A stretch of DNA of 64,000 nt from Nocardia cyriacigeorgica (GTDB lineage Bacteria > Actinomycetota > Actinomycetes > Mycobacteriales > Mycobacteriaceae). The notes beneath the pieces are model-generated. The model was not told the DNA's origin, ran no database searches, and saw nothing but the letters and a program-made list of their open reading frames with translations. The stretch lies in assembly GCF_029868385.1 (NCBI RefSeq), contig NZ_JARWNX010000027.1:1-64000 (forward strand). The letters run 5' to 3'. Position 1 is the first letter of the stretch; the number at the start of each line of letters is the position of its first letter. A program made the position numbers and the translations under genes. Below, in pieces: positions 55,175-64,000 of this stretch.

Positions 55175-55666
55175 TCAGTGGCCGCCCTGGTCCTTCAGGC
55201 GCTGGATGGAGGCTTCCACCTCGGCCTCGGCCTCGGCGCGGCCGACCCATTCCGAACCCTTGACGTACTTGCCGGGCTCGAGATCCTTGTAGCGCTCGAA
55301 GAAGTGCTTGATCGCGGCCAGCTCGAACTCCGGCACGTCCTTCAGGTCCTGGATGTGATCCCAGCGCGGGTCACCGGCCGGGACACACAGCACCTTGTCG
55401 TCGCCACCGGCCTCGTCGGTCATCTTGTACATGGCGACCGGGCGGGCCTCGACGATGACGCCGGGGAACACCGAATCGGGCAGCAGGATCAGCGCGTCCA
55501 GCGGATCACCGTCTTCGCCGAGGGTGTTCTCGATGTAGCCGTAGTCGGCGGGGTACACCATGGAGGTGTAGAGGAAACGGTCGAGCCGGACCCGACCGGT
55601 CTCGTGGTCGACCTCGTACTTGTTACGCGAACCCTTGGGGATCTCGATGGTGACGTCGAACTCCAC
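55175..55666 (-). CDS. ppa: Inorganic pyrophosphatase
   Basis: 163-aa family I pyrophosphatase, hydrolysing PPi to drive biosynthesis. Signature [19 protein letters not shown] with the Mg-binding Asp residues, plus [13 protein letters not shown] and [11 protein letters not shown] 55666 follows AAGGAG by 6 nt. A much longer open frame upstream on the same strand is antisense to dacB and is not part of the gene. Orthologue of Rv3628. Confidence 0.96.
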   Translation of the reverse strand: MEFDVTIEIPKGSRNKYEVDHETGRVRLDRFLYTSMVYPADYGYIENTLGEDGDPLDALILLPDSVFPGVIVEARPVAMYKMTDEAGGDDKVLCVPAGDPRWDHIQDLKDVPEFELAAIKHFFERYKDLEPGKYVKGSEWVGRAEAEAEVEASIQRLKDQGGH

Positions 55667-55816
55667 GCCAACTCCTTCTTCCGTTGCCTCTGGTGTGCTG
55701 CGGCTGTCCGGCGGGCCGACGGCCGCCGACGCGCCAGGTCGTTCGGGGGAACGGTAGCCGAACGAGGATAGTCTGGGCCAAGCGGATGTGGCGGGTGTGA
55801 GGAGACGGCGGACAAC

Positions 55817-57331
55817 GTGGTGGGTCGAGGCGGTAAGAACATCGGTGGGCTGGCCTCGCGGCGACGGCGCCGGATGTGGATCGGAGTGATCACCACACTG
55901 GTGGTGCTGCTCGCGGTCGCCACCGGTGTCGTGGTGACGGTGCAGCCGTGGACCGAGGAGTTCCGTCACGGTGGGCTGACCATCGCCGAGCCGCCGGTAC
56001 CGGTCCGGCCGTTCCCCGGCGTCGCGCCCGCACCCGACGACGCGCCCGTGCCGAGTACGGCCGGGTTGGCGGCGGCGTTGGCGCCGGTGGTGTCGAACCC
56101 GGATCTGGGCGGTTTCGCCGGTTCGGTGACCGACGCCGATACCGGGACGGTGCTGTGGAGCGCGGAGGCGGCCAAACCGATGGTCCCGTCCTCGACCGCC
56201 AAGATCCTGACGACGGCGGCCGCGCTGCTGACCTTGCCCGAGAATCAGCGGGTCGAGACCACGGTCGTCGCCGGTGCTGCGCCGGGGGAGATCGTGCTGG
56301 TCGGCGGCGGTGATCCGACGCTCACCGCGCAACCGGATGGCAAGGGCTACTACCCCGATGGGCCGAAGTTGTCGGATCTGGTGGACCAGATCCGGTCGGC
56401 GCAGATCCCGATCGATTCCATCGTGGTCGACACCTCGCGCTATTCGGGCCCGACCATGGCGCAGGGCTGGGAACCGATCGATATTCCCGGCGGTTCCATC
56501 GCGCCGATCGACCCGGTGATGCTCGACGGCGGCAGGCTCGATCCGCTGGTCGAGTACGCGCCGCGCAGCACCACCCCGGGGCTCGATGTCGGGCGCAGGC
56601 TGGCCGCCGAACTCGGCCTCGATCCGGAACAGGTGCGGCCGGGGACTGCGTCGGCGGGCGCCAAGCAGATCGCGAGCGTGTCCTCGGCGCCGCTGGGGCA
56701 GCGGCTGCACGCCATGATGGTGCACTCCGACAATGTGCTCGCCGAAACCATCGGCCGGGAGATCGCGCTGGCCACCGGCGGTCCGGCCTCCTTCGCTGGC
56801 GCGGCCGCCGCGGTACGGGCGACACTCGAGCGGGCCGGCTTCGATCTGACCGGCGTGACCATGCACGACACCAGCGGACTCTCCGTCGACGACCGCATTC
56901 CGGCGCAGATCCTGGACCGGATCCTGGCGACCGCGGCGCGCGATGACGAGGTCGCCGAACAGCCGAGCCCGACCGGTGCGCCGAGCCTGCGGCCGGGTTC
57001 GATCGTGCGGCCCGGCGCGTCCACCGGTAAGTCCGCCGACGACGAACCCGACCTGTCCGCGACCCTCGCACCGCTGCTCGACGATCTGCCCGTGGCCGGT
57101 GCCACCGGCTCGTTGGCCGCCCGCTATGTGGTGCGCGATCGGGACGGCGCCGGATGGGTGCGGGCCAAGACCGGAACTCTGTCGGTGGCGAGCACGTTGG
57201 TCGGATATGTGCTCGACAGCGATGGCCGGGTACTGACCTTCGCGTTGATGTCGAGTGATCGGCCGCCGGAGGTGAGCAGGCCCGCACTGGACGCCATCGC
57301 GGCCACGCTGCGCAATTGCGGATGCTCCTGA
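55817..57331 (+). CDS. dacB: D-alanyl-D-alanine carboxypeptidase/PBP4 (DacB)
   Basis: 504-aa low-molecular-weight penicillin-binding protein acting in the periplasm. An N-terminal basic segment and one TM anchor ([20 protein letters not shown]) precede the S13 peptidase domain: SSTAK (active Ser, SxxK) near residue 130, HSDN (SxN) near 305, and AKTGTLS (KTG) near 455. GTG 55817 or 55820; no strong Shine-Dalgarno, but GAGGAG lies 12 nt upstream. Orthologue of Rv3627c. Confidence 0.93.
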   Translation: MVGRGGKNIGGLASRRRRRMWIGVITTLVVLLAVATGVVVTVQPWTEEFRHGGLTIAEPPVPVRPFPGVAPAPDDAPVPSTAGLAAALAPVVSNPDLGGFAGSVTDADTGTVLWSAEAAKPMVPSSTAKILTTAAALLTLPENQRVETTVVAGAAPGEIVLVGGGDPTLTAQPDGKGYYPDGPKLSDLVDQIRSAQIPIDSIVVDTSRYSGPTMAQGWEPIDIPGGSIAPIDPVMLDGGRLDPLVEYAPRSTTPGLDVGRRLAAELGLDPEQVRPGTASAGAKQIASVSSAPLGQRLHAMMVHSDNVLAETIGREIALATGGPASFAGAAAAVRATLERAGFDLTGVTMHDTSGLSVDDRIPAQILDRILATAARDDEVAEQPSPTGAPSLRPGSIVRPGASTGKSADDEPDLSATLAPLLDDLPVAGATGSLAARYVVRDRDGAGWVRAKTGTLSVASTLVGYVLDSDGRVLTFALMSSDRPPEVSRPALDAIAATLRNCGCS

Positions 57332-57345
57332 CGGGTGGGTGACCT

Positions 57346-58470
57346 ATGACGACCGAACAACGCCCCGGCGATACCGGCCCGGTCGAACCGGCCGGTGGCG
57401 CCGTAGACACCGTCGACGAGGCGAGTCCGCGTAGCCGCCTGTCGGCCACCGTCGACTGGCGCCTCGCCGCCCGCACCGGCGCGGCTCTCGTCCCGTCCGG
57501 GCCGCGGACCAGCAGGTATTCCGCCGAACAGGTGGTCACCGAGCTGGCCCACGCCTCGGTGCGCGCCGAATCCCCGGTCCGTGAGGTCACCGGACTGCTC
57601 GACGATCAGCCGGTGCCGCAGGCGCGCATCGTCGACCGGCCCGGTTGGATCGGTGCGGCCGCCGACTCCATGGCGCAGCTCACCGGCACCGGGGTCGACG
57701 AGGGCCGCGGGGTGTTCGCGGGTAAACCGGCCGGTGTGCAGGCCGGGGCCATGCTGGCGTTCCTGTCCACCGCGATTCTCGGTCAGTACGATCCGTTCAC
57801 CGGCCGCGACGGCACACTGCTGCTGGTCGCGCCCAACATCATGTCGGTCGAGCGTGCGCTCGGCGTACAGCCGAGCGATTTCCGTTTCTGGGTATGCCTG
57901 CACGAGGTGACCCACCGAGTGCAGTTCTCCTCCGCGCCGTGGCTGGCCGAGTACATGCGCACGAACGTGGACGTGCTCGGCGAGGTCGGTGACGAACCGA
58001 TGGCCGATATGCTCGCCCGGCTCGTCTCCGAGGTGCGTGAGCGCCGCCGCAACGGCACCCCCGACGATCCGGCCGCCCGCGGTGTGGTCGGCCTGCTGCG
58101 GGCCACCCAGCCCGCACCGCAACGCGAGGCGCTGGACCGGCTGCTGATGCTCGGCACCCTGCTCGAGGGGCACGCCGACCATGTGATGGACGCGGTCGGC
58201 CCATCGGTCATCCCGACCGTCGAACAGATCCGCGCCGCCTTCGACCAGCGCCGCAAACGTCCGACCAACCCGGTGCAGCGACTGCTGCGGGCCCTGCTCG
58301 GCGTCGACGCGAAGGTCGCACAGTATGTGCGCGGGAAAGCCTTCGTCGACCATGTCGTCGGCGCCGTGGGCATGCAACGTTTCAACACCGTCTGGACCGA
58401 TGCCGACACCCTGCCCCGCCCGGACGAGATCGAAGACCCGCAACGGTGGATCACCCGCGTCCTGGGATGA
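57346..58470 (+). CDS. Zincin-like metalloprotease (DUF2342, Rv3626c family)
   Basis: 374 aa. CLHEVTHRVQF gives HExxH near residue 184; the family was named coenzyme F420 biosynthesis-associated only by context. No signal peptide. The role is unknown; it sits between dacB and tilS in both this window and M. tuberculosis. ATG 57346 is 14 nt after dacB. Its stop overlaps tilS (ATGA). Confidence 0.88.
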   Translation: MTTEQRPGDTGPVEPAGGAVDTVDEASPRSRLSATVDWRLAARTGAALVPSGPRTSRYSAEQVVTELAHASVRAESPVREVTGLLDDQPVPQARIVDRPGWIGAAADSMAQLTGTGVDEGRGVFAGKPAGVQAGAMLAFLSTAILGQYDPFTGRDGTLLLVAPNIMSVERALGVQPSDFRFWVCLHEVTHRVQFSSAPWLAEYMRTNVDVLGEVGDEPMADMLARLVSEVRERRRNGTPDDPAARGVVGLLRATQPAPQREALDRLLMLGTLLEGHADHVMDAVGPSVIPTVEQIRAAFDQRRKRPTNPVQRLLRALLGVDAKVAQYVRGKAFVDHVVGAVGMQRFNTVWTDADTLPRPDEIEDPQRWITRVLG

Positions 58471-59591
58471 CACCCCACCCGCCCGGACACCCGGAAGCCA
58501 CGTGCGCCAGGCCCGCGCCAGGCTCGGCAGCCGAGCCGAAACGTCTACCGGAGACACCGGCCGTACTCGAACTGCGCCACGCCGTCCGCCGCTGGCTGAT
58601 GCGCCGGGACGGCAGTTCCGAAGTGGCCGTGGCGCTGTCCGGGGGAGCCGACTCGCTGGCCTTGACCGCCGCCGCGGTGGCCGAGTCCGAGGCGGTCGAC
58701 GCACTGATCGTGGATCACGGCCTACAACCGGATTCGGCGGCGGTGGCCGCTACGGCGGCGGCGACGGCACTGAAGCTGGGTTGCCGATCGGCGCACGTAC
58801 TGCCGGTCGAAGTGGGCCGAACGGGCGGGATGGAGGCCGCGGCCAGAACGGCGCGTTATACGGCGCTGGACGCCGCCCGCAGCGGCCTGCCGGTACTGCT
58901 CGGGCACACCCTCGACGATCAAGCCGAGACCGTGCTGCTCGGACTGGCCCGCGGCTCGGGCTCGCGCTCCATCCAGGGCATGGCGGCGTTCGCCCCACCG
59001 TGGGGTCGCCCGCTGCTCGGTGTGCGACGCGCCGTCACCAGGCAGTTCTGCGTCGATCTCGGACTCACCCCGCACGAGGATCCGCACAACGAGTCACCCG
59101 AGTTCACCAGGGTCCGGCTGCGTGCGCAGGTCCTTCCGCTGCTCGAGGAGGTGCTCGGTGGGGGAGTGGCCGAGGCGCTCGGTCGCACGGCCCAGCAGCT
59201 GCGTGAGGACAACACGGTGCTCGACGAACTGGCACACGACCTGATGCGTGTGGCCAGCCAACCGTCGACCGGTGATACCGTGCCCGCCCGCATTCCCGGT
59301 GATACCGGGCCCGCCCGCACTCATGGCGTGACGCTGTCGTGCGAGACGCTCGCCACTGCCCCCGCCGCGCTACGCCGGCGCGCCATCCGGGCCTGGCTAC
59401 TCGACGGAGGTGCGAAAGCGCTGACCGGCAAACATTTACAGGCGGTCGACCAGCTGGTCACCGCATGGCGTGGGCAGGGTGGGGTCGCGGTCGGCGGCGG
59501 CGAACCGGGGACGAGGTTGGAAGCCGTGCGTGAACATGGCAGGCTGACACTCGCGCATACCGATCGGGTTCGCCCGGGCGAGCGCGAGTGA
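58467..59591 (+). CDS. tilS: tRNA(Ile)-lysidine synthetase
   Basis: 374-aa PP-loop ATPase that makes lysidine at the wobble base of tRNA-Ile(CAU). PP-loop SGGADS near residue 60, then GHTLDDQAETVLLGLARGSG and an FTRVRLRAQVLPLLEE region. A C-terminal substrate-binding domain is present but short. ATG 58467 overlaps the previous stop by 4 nt; ATG 58446 would overlap more. Orthologue of Rv3625c (mesJ). Confidence 0.94.
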   Translation: MTPHPPGHPEATCARPAPGSAAEPKRLPETPAVLELRHAVRRWLMRRDGSSEVAVALSGGADSLALTAAAVAESEAVDALIVDHGLQPDSAAVAATAAATALKLGCRSAHVLPVEVGRTGGMEAAARTARYTALDAARSGLPVLLGHTLDDQAETVLLGLARGSGSRSIQGMAAFAPPWGRPLLGVRRAVTRQFCVDLGLTPHEDPHNESPEFTRVRLRAQVLPLLEEVLGGGVAEALGRTAQQLREDNTVLDELAHDLMRVASQPSTGDTVPARIPGDTGPARTHGVTLSCETLATAPAALRRRAIRAWLLDGGAKALTGKHLQAVDQLVTAWRGQGGVAVGGGEPGTRLEAVREHGRLTLAHTDRVRPGERE

Positions 59592-59676
59592 CGGGCCCCG
59601 AGGCGACGGCGCGGCGTGACCACGGACGGGCCCGCAGGAGCACCGCGGATCAACGCAGGGAAGGGAACCAGCGCAC

Positions 59677-60237
59677 GTGTACGGGGACGACATCGCCTCG
59701 GTGCTGATCACCGAAGAAGAAATTGCCGATAAGACCAGGGAACTGGCCGAACTGATCGCCAAGCGCTATCCGCCCGACGCCCCCGAGGGTGATCTGCTGC
59801 TGATCGGCGTGCTCAAGGGCGCGATCTTCTTCATGACCGATCTGGCCAAGGCACTGCCGATTCCCACCCAGCTGGAATTCATGGCCGTGTCCTCCTACGG
59901 TTCGTCCACCTCGTCGTCGGGCGTCGTGCGCATCATGAAGGACCTGGACAAGGACATCGCGGGCCGCAATGTGCTGATCGTCGAGGACATCATCGACTCC
60001 GGTCTCACCCTGTCCTGGCTGATGCGCAACCTGTCCACCCGCAATCCGGCCTCGCTCGAGGTGGTGACCCTGCTCCGCAAGCCCGACGCGCTACGCACCC
60101 AGGTGGAGGTCTCGCACGTGGGCTTCGACATCCCGAACGAATTCGTCGTCGGTTACGGCCTCGACTACGCCGAGCGCTACCGCGACCTGCCCTATATCGG
60201 CACCCTGCATCCGAAGGTATACGGCGGCGGAGCCTGA
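59677..60237 (+). CDS. hpt: Hypoxanthine phosphoribosyltransferase
   Basis: 186-aa purine salvage enzyme making IMP and GMP from hypoxanthine and guanine with PRPP. PRPP-binding motif [15 protein letters not shown] near residues 98-112; [15 protein letters not shown] and [20 protein letters not shown] 59677 is used. Orthologue of Rv3624c. Convergent with the kinase gene, 13 nt apart. Confidence 0.96.
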   Translation: MYGDDIASVLITEEEIADKTRELAELIAKRYPPDAPEGDLLLIGVLKGAIFFMTDLAKALPIPTQLEFMAVSSYGSSTSSSGVVRIMKDLDKDIAGRNVLIVEDIIDSGLTLSWLMRNLSTRNPASLEVVTLLRKPDALRTQVEVSHVGFDIPNEFVVGYGLDYAERYRDLPYIGTLHPKVYGGGA

Positions 60238-60250
60238 CCTGCCCGCCGGG

Positions 60251-62287
60251 CTAGGCGGTCGCGGCTCGCTGGGTGACCGGATCACCGGGCGATACCACCC
60301 GCTCCAATGCGCGTAGATCGGCTTCGAGCGCGCGGAACAGCACGTATGTGCCGACGAAGGCGATGATGCCGCCCACGCACAGCACCCGGACGGCGACGAT
60401 CACCTCGGCGATATCGGTGGGTGGCAGGAACGTCACTCCGGCCACCGCCAGCAGTGGCACCGATGCCGCCACCGCGAGGTAGCCGTTGCAGCGCCGGTCC
60501 AGTTCGCGCAGCCATACCGCGTCCTCCGCGCCGACATCACCGTGGCGAAGGAATATCGGATATACGCAGCGCACCATGTAGAAGGTCGCCAGGAAGAACG
60601 GGTAGGCGACCGCGATCGCACCACACACCGCCTGCGAGGCCAGGAAATGCATCACCCCGCGCGCGGGCAGATCGTCGGTGGTCAGCCGCAGCGCGATCGG
60701 GAAGGTGAACGCGGCCACCACCCACAGCGAGAACGCGACGATCACCGCGTTGTCGCCGAGCCGCAGCGTGTCCCGTCTGGCGCGGCGCAGGGTGTCGGGG
60801 TCATAGCGTTTGCCGTGGCGCAGCCCACGGGTCACCCGGAGGACATGCCGCGACAGGTACAGCACGACCGCGATGCCGACCGGGAACAGTACCGAATTGA
60901 CGATCCCGGTGATCACCACGAAATTTCGCTGCGCCTCCTCCGACAGCCTGCTGACGATGAGCTGATGATTGTGTTCGATGTTGTAGAGCGAGGCCAGCGC
61001 GTTGGGCACGCCGAGCGCGAACAACAGCACCGGCACCATCCACGGCCGCAGCCGCAGCCGCCAGCTGTCCGGCGCCGGATCGACGAGTTCGCGTGCCCGC
61101 GGGTCGAGGCAGGTGTCGAACTGTCTGGCCAGCACAGCGCCATCGGGCCAGCGTCGGTCCCGGTCGGGGTCGAGGCAGGTCAGCAGGACCCGGCGCAGTG
61201 CGGCCGGGCAGTCCGGTGGCAGCCGTTCCAGCGCCGCCTCGTCGACGCCGGTGCTCCGGCGTTCCAGCATCGCCTCGAGGGTGGTGTCGTCACCCTGGTC
61301 GCCCGCACCCGCTGTGGTGTCGTCGAACGGTTTCGCGCCGGTCAGCAGCTCCCACAGCAGAACGCCGAGGGAGTAGATATCGGCGCGGGTGTCGAGATCG
61401 CCCGCCTCGCGCTGCCGCCCGGGATGGCAGGCCTCCAGCTGTTCGGGTGACATATAGGTCAGCGAGCCACCGAAGTACGACACCGGGCTGGTGCCTTCCA
61501 CATTGCGGCTGAAGCTGATGTTGAAATCGGCGAGCTTGGGCACCCCCTCCGCGGTGAGCAGCACATTCGCCGGTTTGACGTCACGGTGCAGCACACCGTG
61601 CGCGGCGGCGTAATCGAGCGCCTCGGCCAGCCGCCGGCCGAGCCAGGCCACGGTCTCCGGCCAGCTCAGCAGGGCGATCTCGGCGCGCACGCTGGAATCG
61701 GTCGGCCGGATCTCGCCCTTCTCCTCCATCGCGGTGTCCACCGCGTCGAGCAGCAGTCTGCCGTCGCGTTCGGCGGGCGGGGTCGCGCGGACCCAGCGCA
61801 GCGCGCCGAGCAGGGTGCCGCCCGGTAGGAACTGCATGTACAGGAATCGCAGCCGCCGCGAGCCGCGGGCACGATCGGATTCGAGCAGTTGCTGATCGAA
61901 TACCCGCACGATGTAGTCGTGGTCGAGTTGGGCAAGCGTCTGCGGTTCGGTGCCGTGATCGGCGGACACCTTCACCGCCACCAGGCGTTGTAGTGAACGT
62001 TGTCTGGCCAGGAACACTCGGGCGAAGGCGCCGCTGCCCAGCCCGGTGAGCAGGTCGAAATCGCCGATGCTCGTGCCGACCTCGATCCGGTCGAGCGCCG
62101 CGTCGGTGCCCGGCCCGCTCTCGGCGCCGGGGTCGAGCCGGGTGGTCGGATCGAAGGCCGCGGTGGAGGTGCGGGTGGCGTCGTCGGCCCGGGTGGTCTC
62201 GGCGTCCTCGGGGTGCGGCGAGTCCGCTCCCGCAACGGAATTCGCCGCGGGGTCGGTTTCTGGGGTGGTCTCCGGTTCGGCGCTCAT
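60251..62287 (-). CDS. Membrane Ser/Thr protein kinase with DFN motif
   Basis: 678 aa. After an acidic, low-complexity N-terminus (about 80 residues) comes a Hanks-type kinase: GLGSGAFARVF (Gly loop), VAVKVS (Lys), HRDVKPANVLL (catalytic loop), then LADFN in place of the usual DFG, and SPEQLE. The activation loop includes SFSRNVEGTSPVSYFGGSLTYMS. The C-terminal half has six or so hydrophobic helices in place of a PASTA or sensor domain. ATG 62287 gives the kinase start; longer frames upstream are low-complexity and antisense to the amidase. Substrate unknown. Confidence 0.85.
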   Translation of the reverse strand: MSAEPETTPETDPAANSVAGADSPHPEDAETTRADDATRTSTAAFDPTTRLDPGAESGPGTDAALDRIEVGTSIGDFDLLTGLGSGAFARVFLARQRSLQRLVAVKVSADHGTEPQTLAQLDHDYIVRVFDQQLLESDRARGSRRLRFLYMQFLPGGTLLGALRWVRATPPAERDGRLLLDAVDTAMEEKGEIRPTDSSVRAEIALLSWPETVAWLGRRLAEALDYAAAHGVLHRDVKPANVLLTAEGVPKLADFNISFSRNVEGTSPVSYFGGSLTYMSPEQLEACHPGRQREAGDLDTRADIYSLGVLLWELLTGAKPFDDTTAGAGDQGDDTTLEAMLERRSTGVDEAALERLPPDCPAALRRVLLTCLDPDRDRRWPDGAVLARQFDTCLDPRARELVDPAPDSWRLRLRPWMVPVLLFALGVPNALASLYNIEHNHQLIVSRLSEEAQRNFVVITGIVNSVLFPVGIAVVLYLSRHVLRVTRGLRHGKRYDPDTLRRARRDTLRLGDNAVIVAFSLWVVAAFTFPIALRLTTDDLPARGVMHFLASQAVCGAIAVAYPFFLATFYMVRCVYPIFLRHGDVGAEDAVWLRELDRRCNGYLAVAASVPLLAVAGVTFLPPTDIAEVIVAVRVLCVGGIIAFVGTYVLFRALEADLRALERVVSPGDPVTQRAATA

Positions 62288-62514
62288 GGTCCCAAGGGGG
62301 TTGCTGGGTGGATGCCGCGAAACATGCACTGGTCGGCCGACGGGGTTGCCGATAAACTCCGCCACACCCGACGCCTTCGACGGCGACCGGTAATCGGAAT
62401 GATACGTCCACCGACAGGGTGTCTCACCCGGTTTGGCCCAACGTGGCGTCGGGCCATGAGCTGGTTGAACGCGGGCCGGACCCGAGGGCGGGCAGGCACG
62501 GTAGGAGGGCATCG

Positions 62515-63921
62515 ATGGGGGCACATGAGCCTGCGGATACGAACGCGGGCAATGACCCGACCACTCCACCGGGACCGGTCGCGACGACCGCGGCCCGGGT
62601 ACGCGAGGGCGTGACGACGCCGACCGCCGAGGTGGAGGCGGCACTGGCCCGGATCACCGAGGGCAATCCCGAGGTCTACGCGTTCGACGTGGTGCGCGCG
62701 GAGCGGGCACGCGCGGAGGCGGCGGAACTGGAACAGCGCGTCGACCTGGACGGGCTGGCGCTGGCCGGTGTTCCGGTGGCGATCAAACACAATGTCGCGG
62801 TGGCGGGCGAAACCGTGCTCGATGGTTCGGCCGCCACCGATCCCACCCCGGCGACAACCGATCATCCGGTGGTGCGGCGGCTGCGGGAGGCCGGTGCGGT
62901 GGTGGTCGGGTTGACCACCGTGCCGGAGCTGAGCCTGTGGGGTATGACCGACGGACCGGACGGGACCACCCGCAATCCGTGGAACCCCGAGCGCACCTGC
63001 GGTGGATCCTCCGGCGGTGCGGCGGCGGCGGTCGCGGCCGGACTGGTTCCGGTCGCGCACGGCAACGACGGGCTCGGTTCGGTCCGCATTCCGGCGGCCT
63101 GCTGTGGCGTCGTGGGGGTCAAACCCGGTCGCGGGGTGGTGCCCGCCGAGGTCGGACCGGACTCCTGGGGCGGGATGACCGAAAACGGTGTGCTGGCAAC
63201 GACTGTCGCCGACGCCGCGCTCACCCTCTCGGTGCTCGCGGGTCGGCCGGAGCTGGCCGAGGTCGACCCGCCCGCCCCGCTGCGGGTCGCGCTCGCCGTC
63301 GGCGCGCCGAGTCCGCTGATCAAGGTCGACCGGCATTGGACCGCGGCCGCGCGTACCGCGGGTGCGGCCGCCGCGACCGCGGGTCATACGGTCGAGACGA
63401 CGAAACTGCCCTACGGCGACGCGGTGACCGCGGTGATGCTGCGCTGGCCGATGCTGGCGCTCCCCGAGGCCGATGAGCTGCCGTACCCCGAGCGGCTACA
63501 GCGGCGCACCCGCCGCCATCTCGCACTGGGCAGACTGCTGGTGAAGCTCAATATGGTGCGGCCCGCGCAGGTCGAGCGGGTGGAGGCCAGATTGGTCGAG
63601 TTCTTCGACGATCACGATGTGGTGATCACGCCCGCGCTCGCCCTGCCGCCGCCGGCGGCGAAGGCCTGGCATGCCAAGGGTTGGTTGACGAACTTCATCA
63701 ACAGCCCACGCTATTCACCGTTCACGCCGCTGTGGAATCTGGTGGGCTGGCCCGCCATATCGGTGCCCATGGGCCTGCACCCGGAGTCCGGTACACCGGT
63801 GGCGGCCCAGCTGGCCGGTCCACCGGGCAGCGAATCGACGCTACTGCGGTTGGCTGCCCAGCTCGAGGCGCAGCACCCGTGGCCGCGGACGGCCGCGCAA
63901 CGGCCGTCCGGGCCGGGTTAG
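62515..63921 (+). CDS. Amidase signature-family hydrolase
   Basis: 468 aa. Catalytic triad of the amidase signature is visible: Lys in VPVAIKHNVAV, cis-Ser in CGGSSGGAAAAVAAG and nucleophile Ser in HGNDGLGSVRIPAACCG. It hydrolyses a C-N amide of unknown identity; GatA is unlikely because the C-terminal tRNA part is absent. ATG 62515 follows TAGGAGGG by 6 nt. Divergent from the kinase gene. Confidence 0.9.
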   Translation: MGAHEPADTNAGNDPTTPPGPVATTAARVREGVTTPTAEVEAALARITEGNPEVYAFDVVRAERARAEAAELEQRVDLDGLALAGVPVAIKHNVAVAGETVLDGSAATDPTPATTDHPVVRRLREAGAVVVGLTTVPELSLWGMTDGPDGTTRNPWNPERTCGGSSGGAAAAVAAGLVPVAHGNDGLGSVRIPAACCGVVGVKPGRGVVPAEVGPDSWGGMTENGVLATTVADAALTLSVLAGRPELAEVDPPAPLRVALAVGAPSPLIKVDRHWTAAARTAGAAAATAGHTVETTKLPYGDAVTAVMLRWPMLALPEADELPYPERLQRRTRRHLALGRLLVKLNMVRPAQVERVEARLVEFFDDHDVVITPALALPPPAAKAWHAKGWLTNFINSPRYSPFTPLWNLVGWPAISVPMGLHPESGTPVAAQLAGPPGSESTLLRLAAQLEAQHPWPRTAAQRPSGPG

Positions 63922-63928
63922 TCCGGGA

Positions 63929-64000
63929 TCAGACCGCGACGGCGGGTTTGCTGGCGAACCCGCCGTCGGCGGCGCGACCGGCGAATTCGAGAATGGTCGG
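63929..64000 (-). CDS. C-terminal end of an unidentified protein (runs off window)
   Basis: Last 23 codons ending FAGRAADGGFASKPAVAV and a TGA. Not recognised. An inverted repeat GGCGGGTT/AACCCGCC (63940-63963 region) overlaps it and may act as a terminator between this gene and the convergent amidase. Confidence 0.55.
   Translation of the reverse strand, partial: PTILEFAGRAADGGFASKPAVAV

Noticed and set aside
55667..56866. Upstream 400 codons of the ppa frame
   Set aside because: Antisense to dacB; ppa homology starts at GTG 55666 with its own ribosome-binding site.

Overview
The window is a chromosomal segment of a high-GC, mycolic-acid-type actinobacterium, most likely a Nocardia. GC is high with strong G/C in third codon positions, GTG starts are common, several genes have a -10 box 6-8 nt before the start codon (leaderless mRNAs), and two stretches follow the Mycobacterium tuberculosis gene order. 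Positions 1-21682 match, as I recall it, the Rv3667-Rv3644c block (acs, dppABC/DF, Rv3662c, Rv3661, ssd, tad genes, helicase, cspA, topA, holB). Positions 55175-60237 match Rv3628-Rv3624c (ppa, dacB, Rv3626c, tilS, hpt).

Region by region: (1) 1-7045: acs (partial) divergent from a four-gene peptide ABC importer operon and a Fic-like protein of unknown function. (2) 7046-8768: two small RNA loci flank a HAD hydrolase: a candidate Ms1/MTS2823-type 6S-like RNA on the minus strand and a 6C (B11) RNA on the plus strand. (3) 8769-13897: ssd plus a Tad/Flp pilus-type locus (TadA, TadB, TadC, Flp pilin, TadE, TadG-like) with no prepilin peptidase in view. (4) 14195-21682: MrfA-type helicase, cspA with a long leader and strong terminator, topA, holB. 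(5) 21696-27141: imine-reductase-like enzyme with HxlR regulator, tRNA-Thr(CGT), then accessory genes (XRE protein, flavin amine oxidase, TetR, membrane protein). (6) 27161-43209: a contiguous hydrogen-oxidation island: Fur-family regulator, NiCoT nickel permease, HypA, HypB, group 1h [NiFe]-hydrogenase small and large subunits, a NifU/Rieske-like protein, four uncharacterised cluster proteins, maturation protease, HypC, HypF, a second HypC, HypD, HypE and a DUF6390-type protein. Most genes overlap by 4 bp, so they are probably one or two transcripts. Nickel is imported by NiCoT, delivered by HypA/HypB, the Fe(CN)2CO group is built by HypC/D/E/F, and the enzyme would scavenge H2 into the respiratory chain. 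(7) 43282-54158: alpha/beta hydrolase, small hypotheticals, DUF2752 protein, an M1 metallopeptidase translationally coupled to a Pls/PosA-type single-module peptide synthetase, a cysteine-desulfurase-like gene behind a SAM-IV riboswitch, a flavin reductase and a YbaK protein. (8) 54262-64000: crotonase, ppa, dacB, a zincin, tilS, hpt, a membrane Ser/Thr kinase with an altered DFG motif, an amidase, and the tail of one more gene.

The most interesting points are the regulatory RNAs around 7.1-8.6 kb, CRP-like palindromes in front of both the Ms1-like RNA and the hydrogenase, the uncharacterised proteins co-transcribed with the hydrogenase, and the synthetase/peptidase pair at 45.8-51.1 kb.
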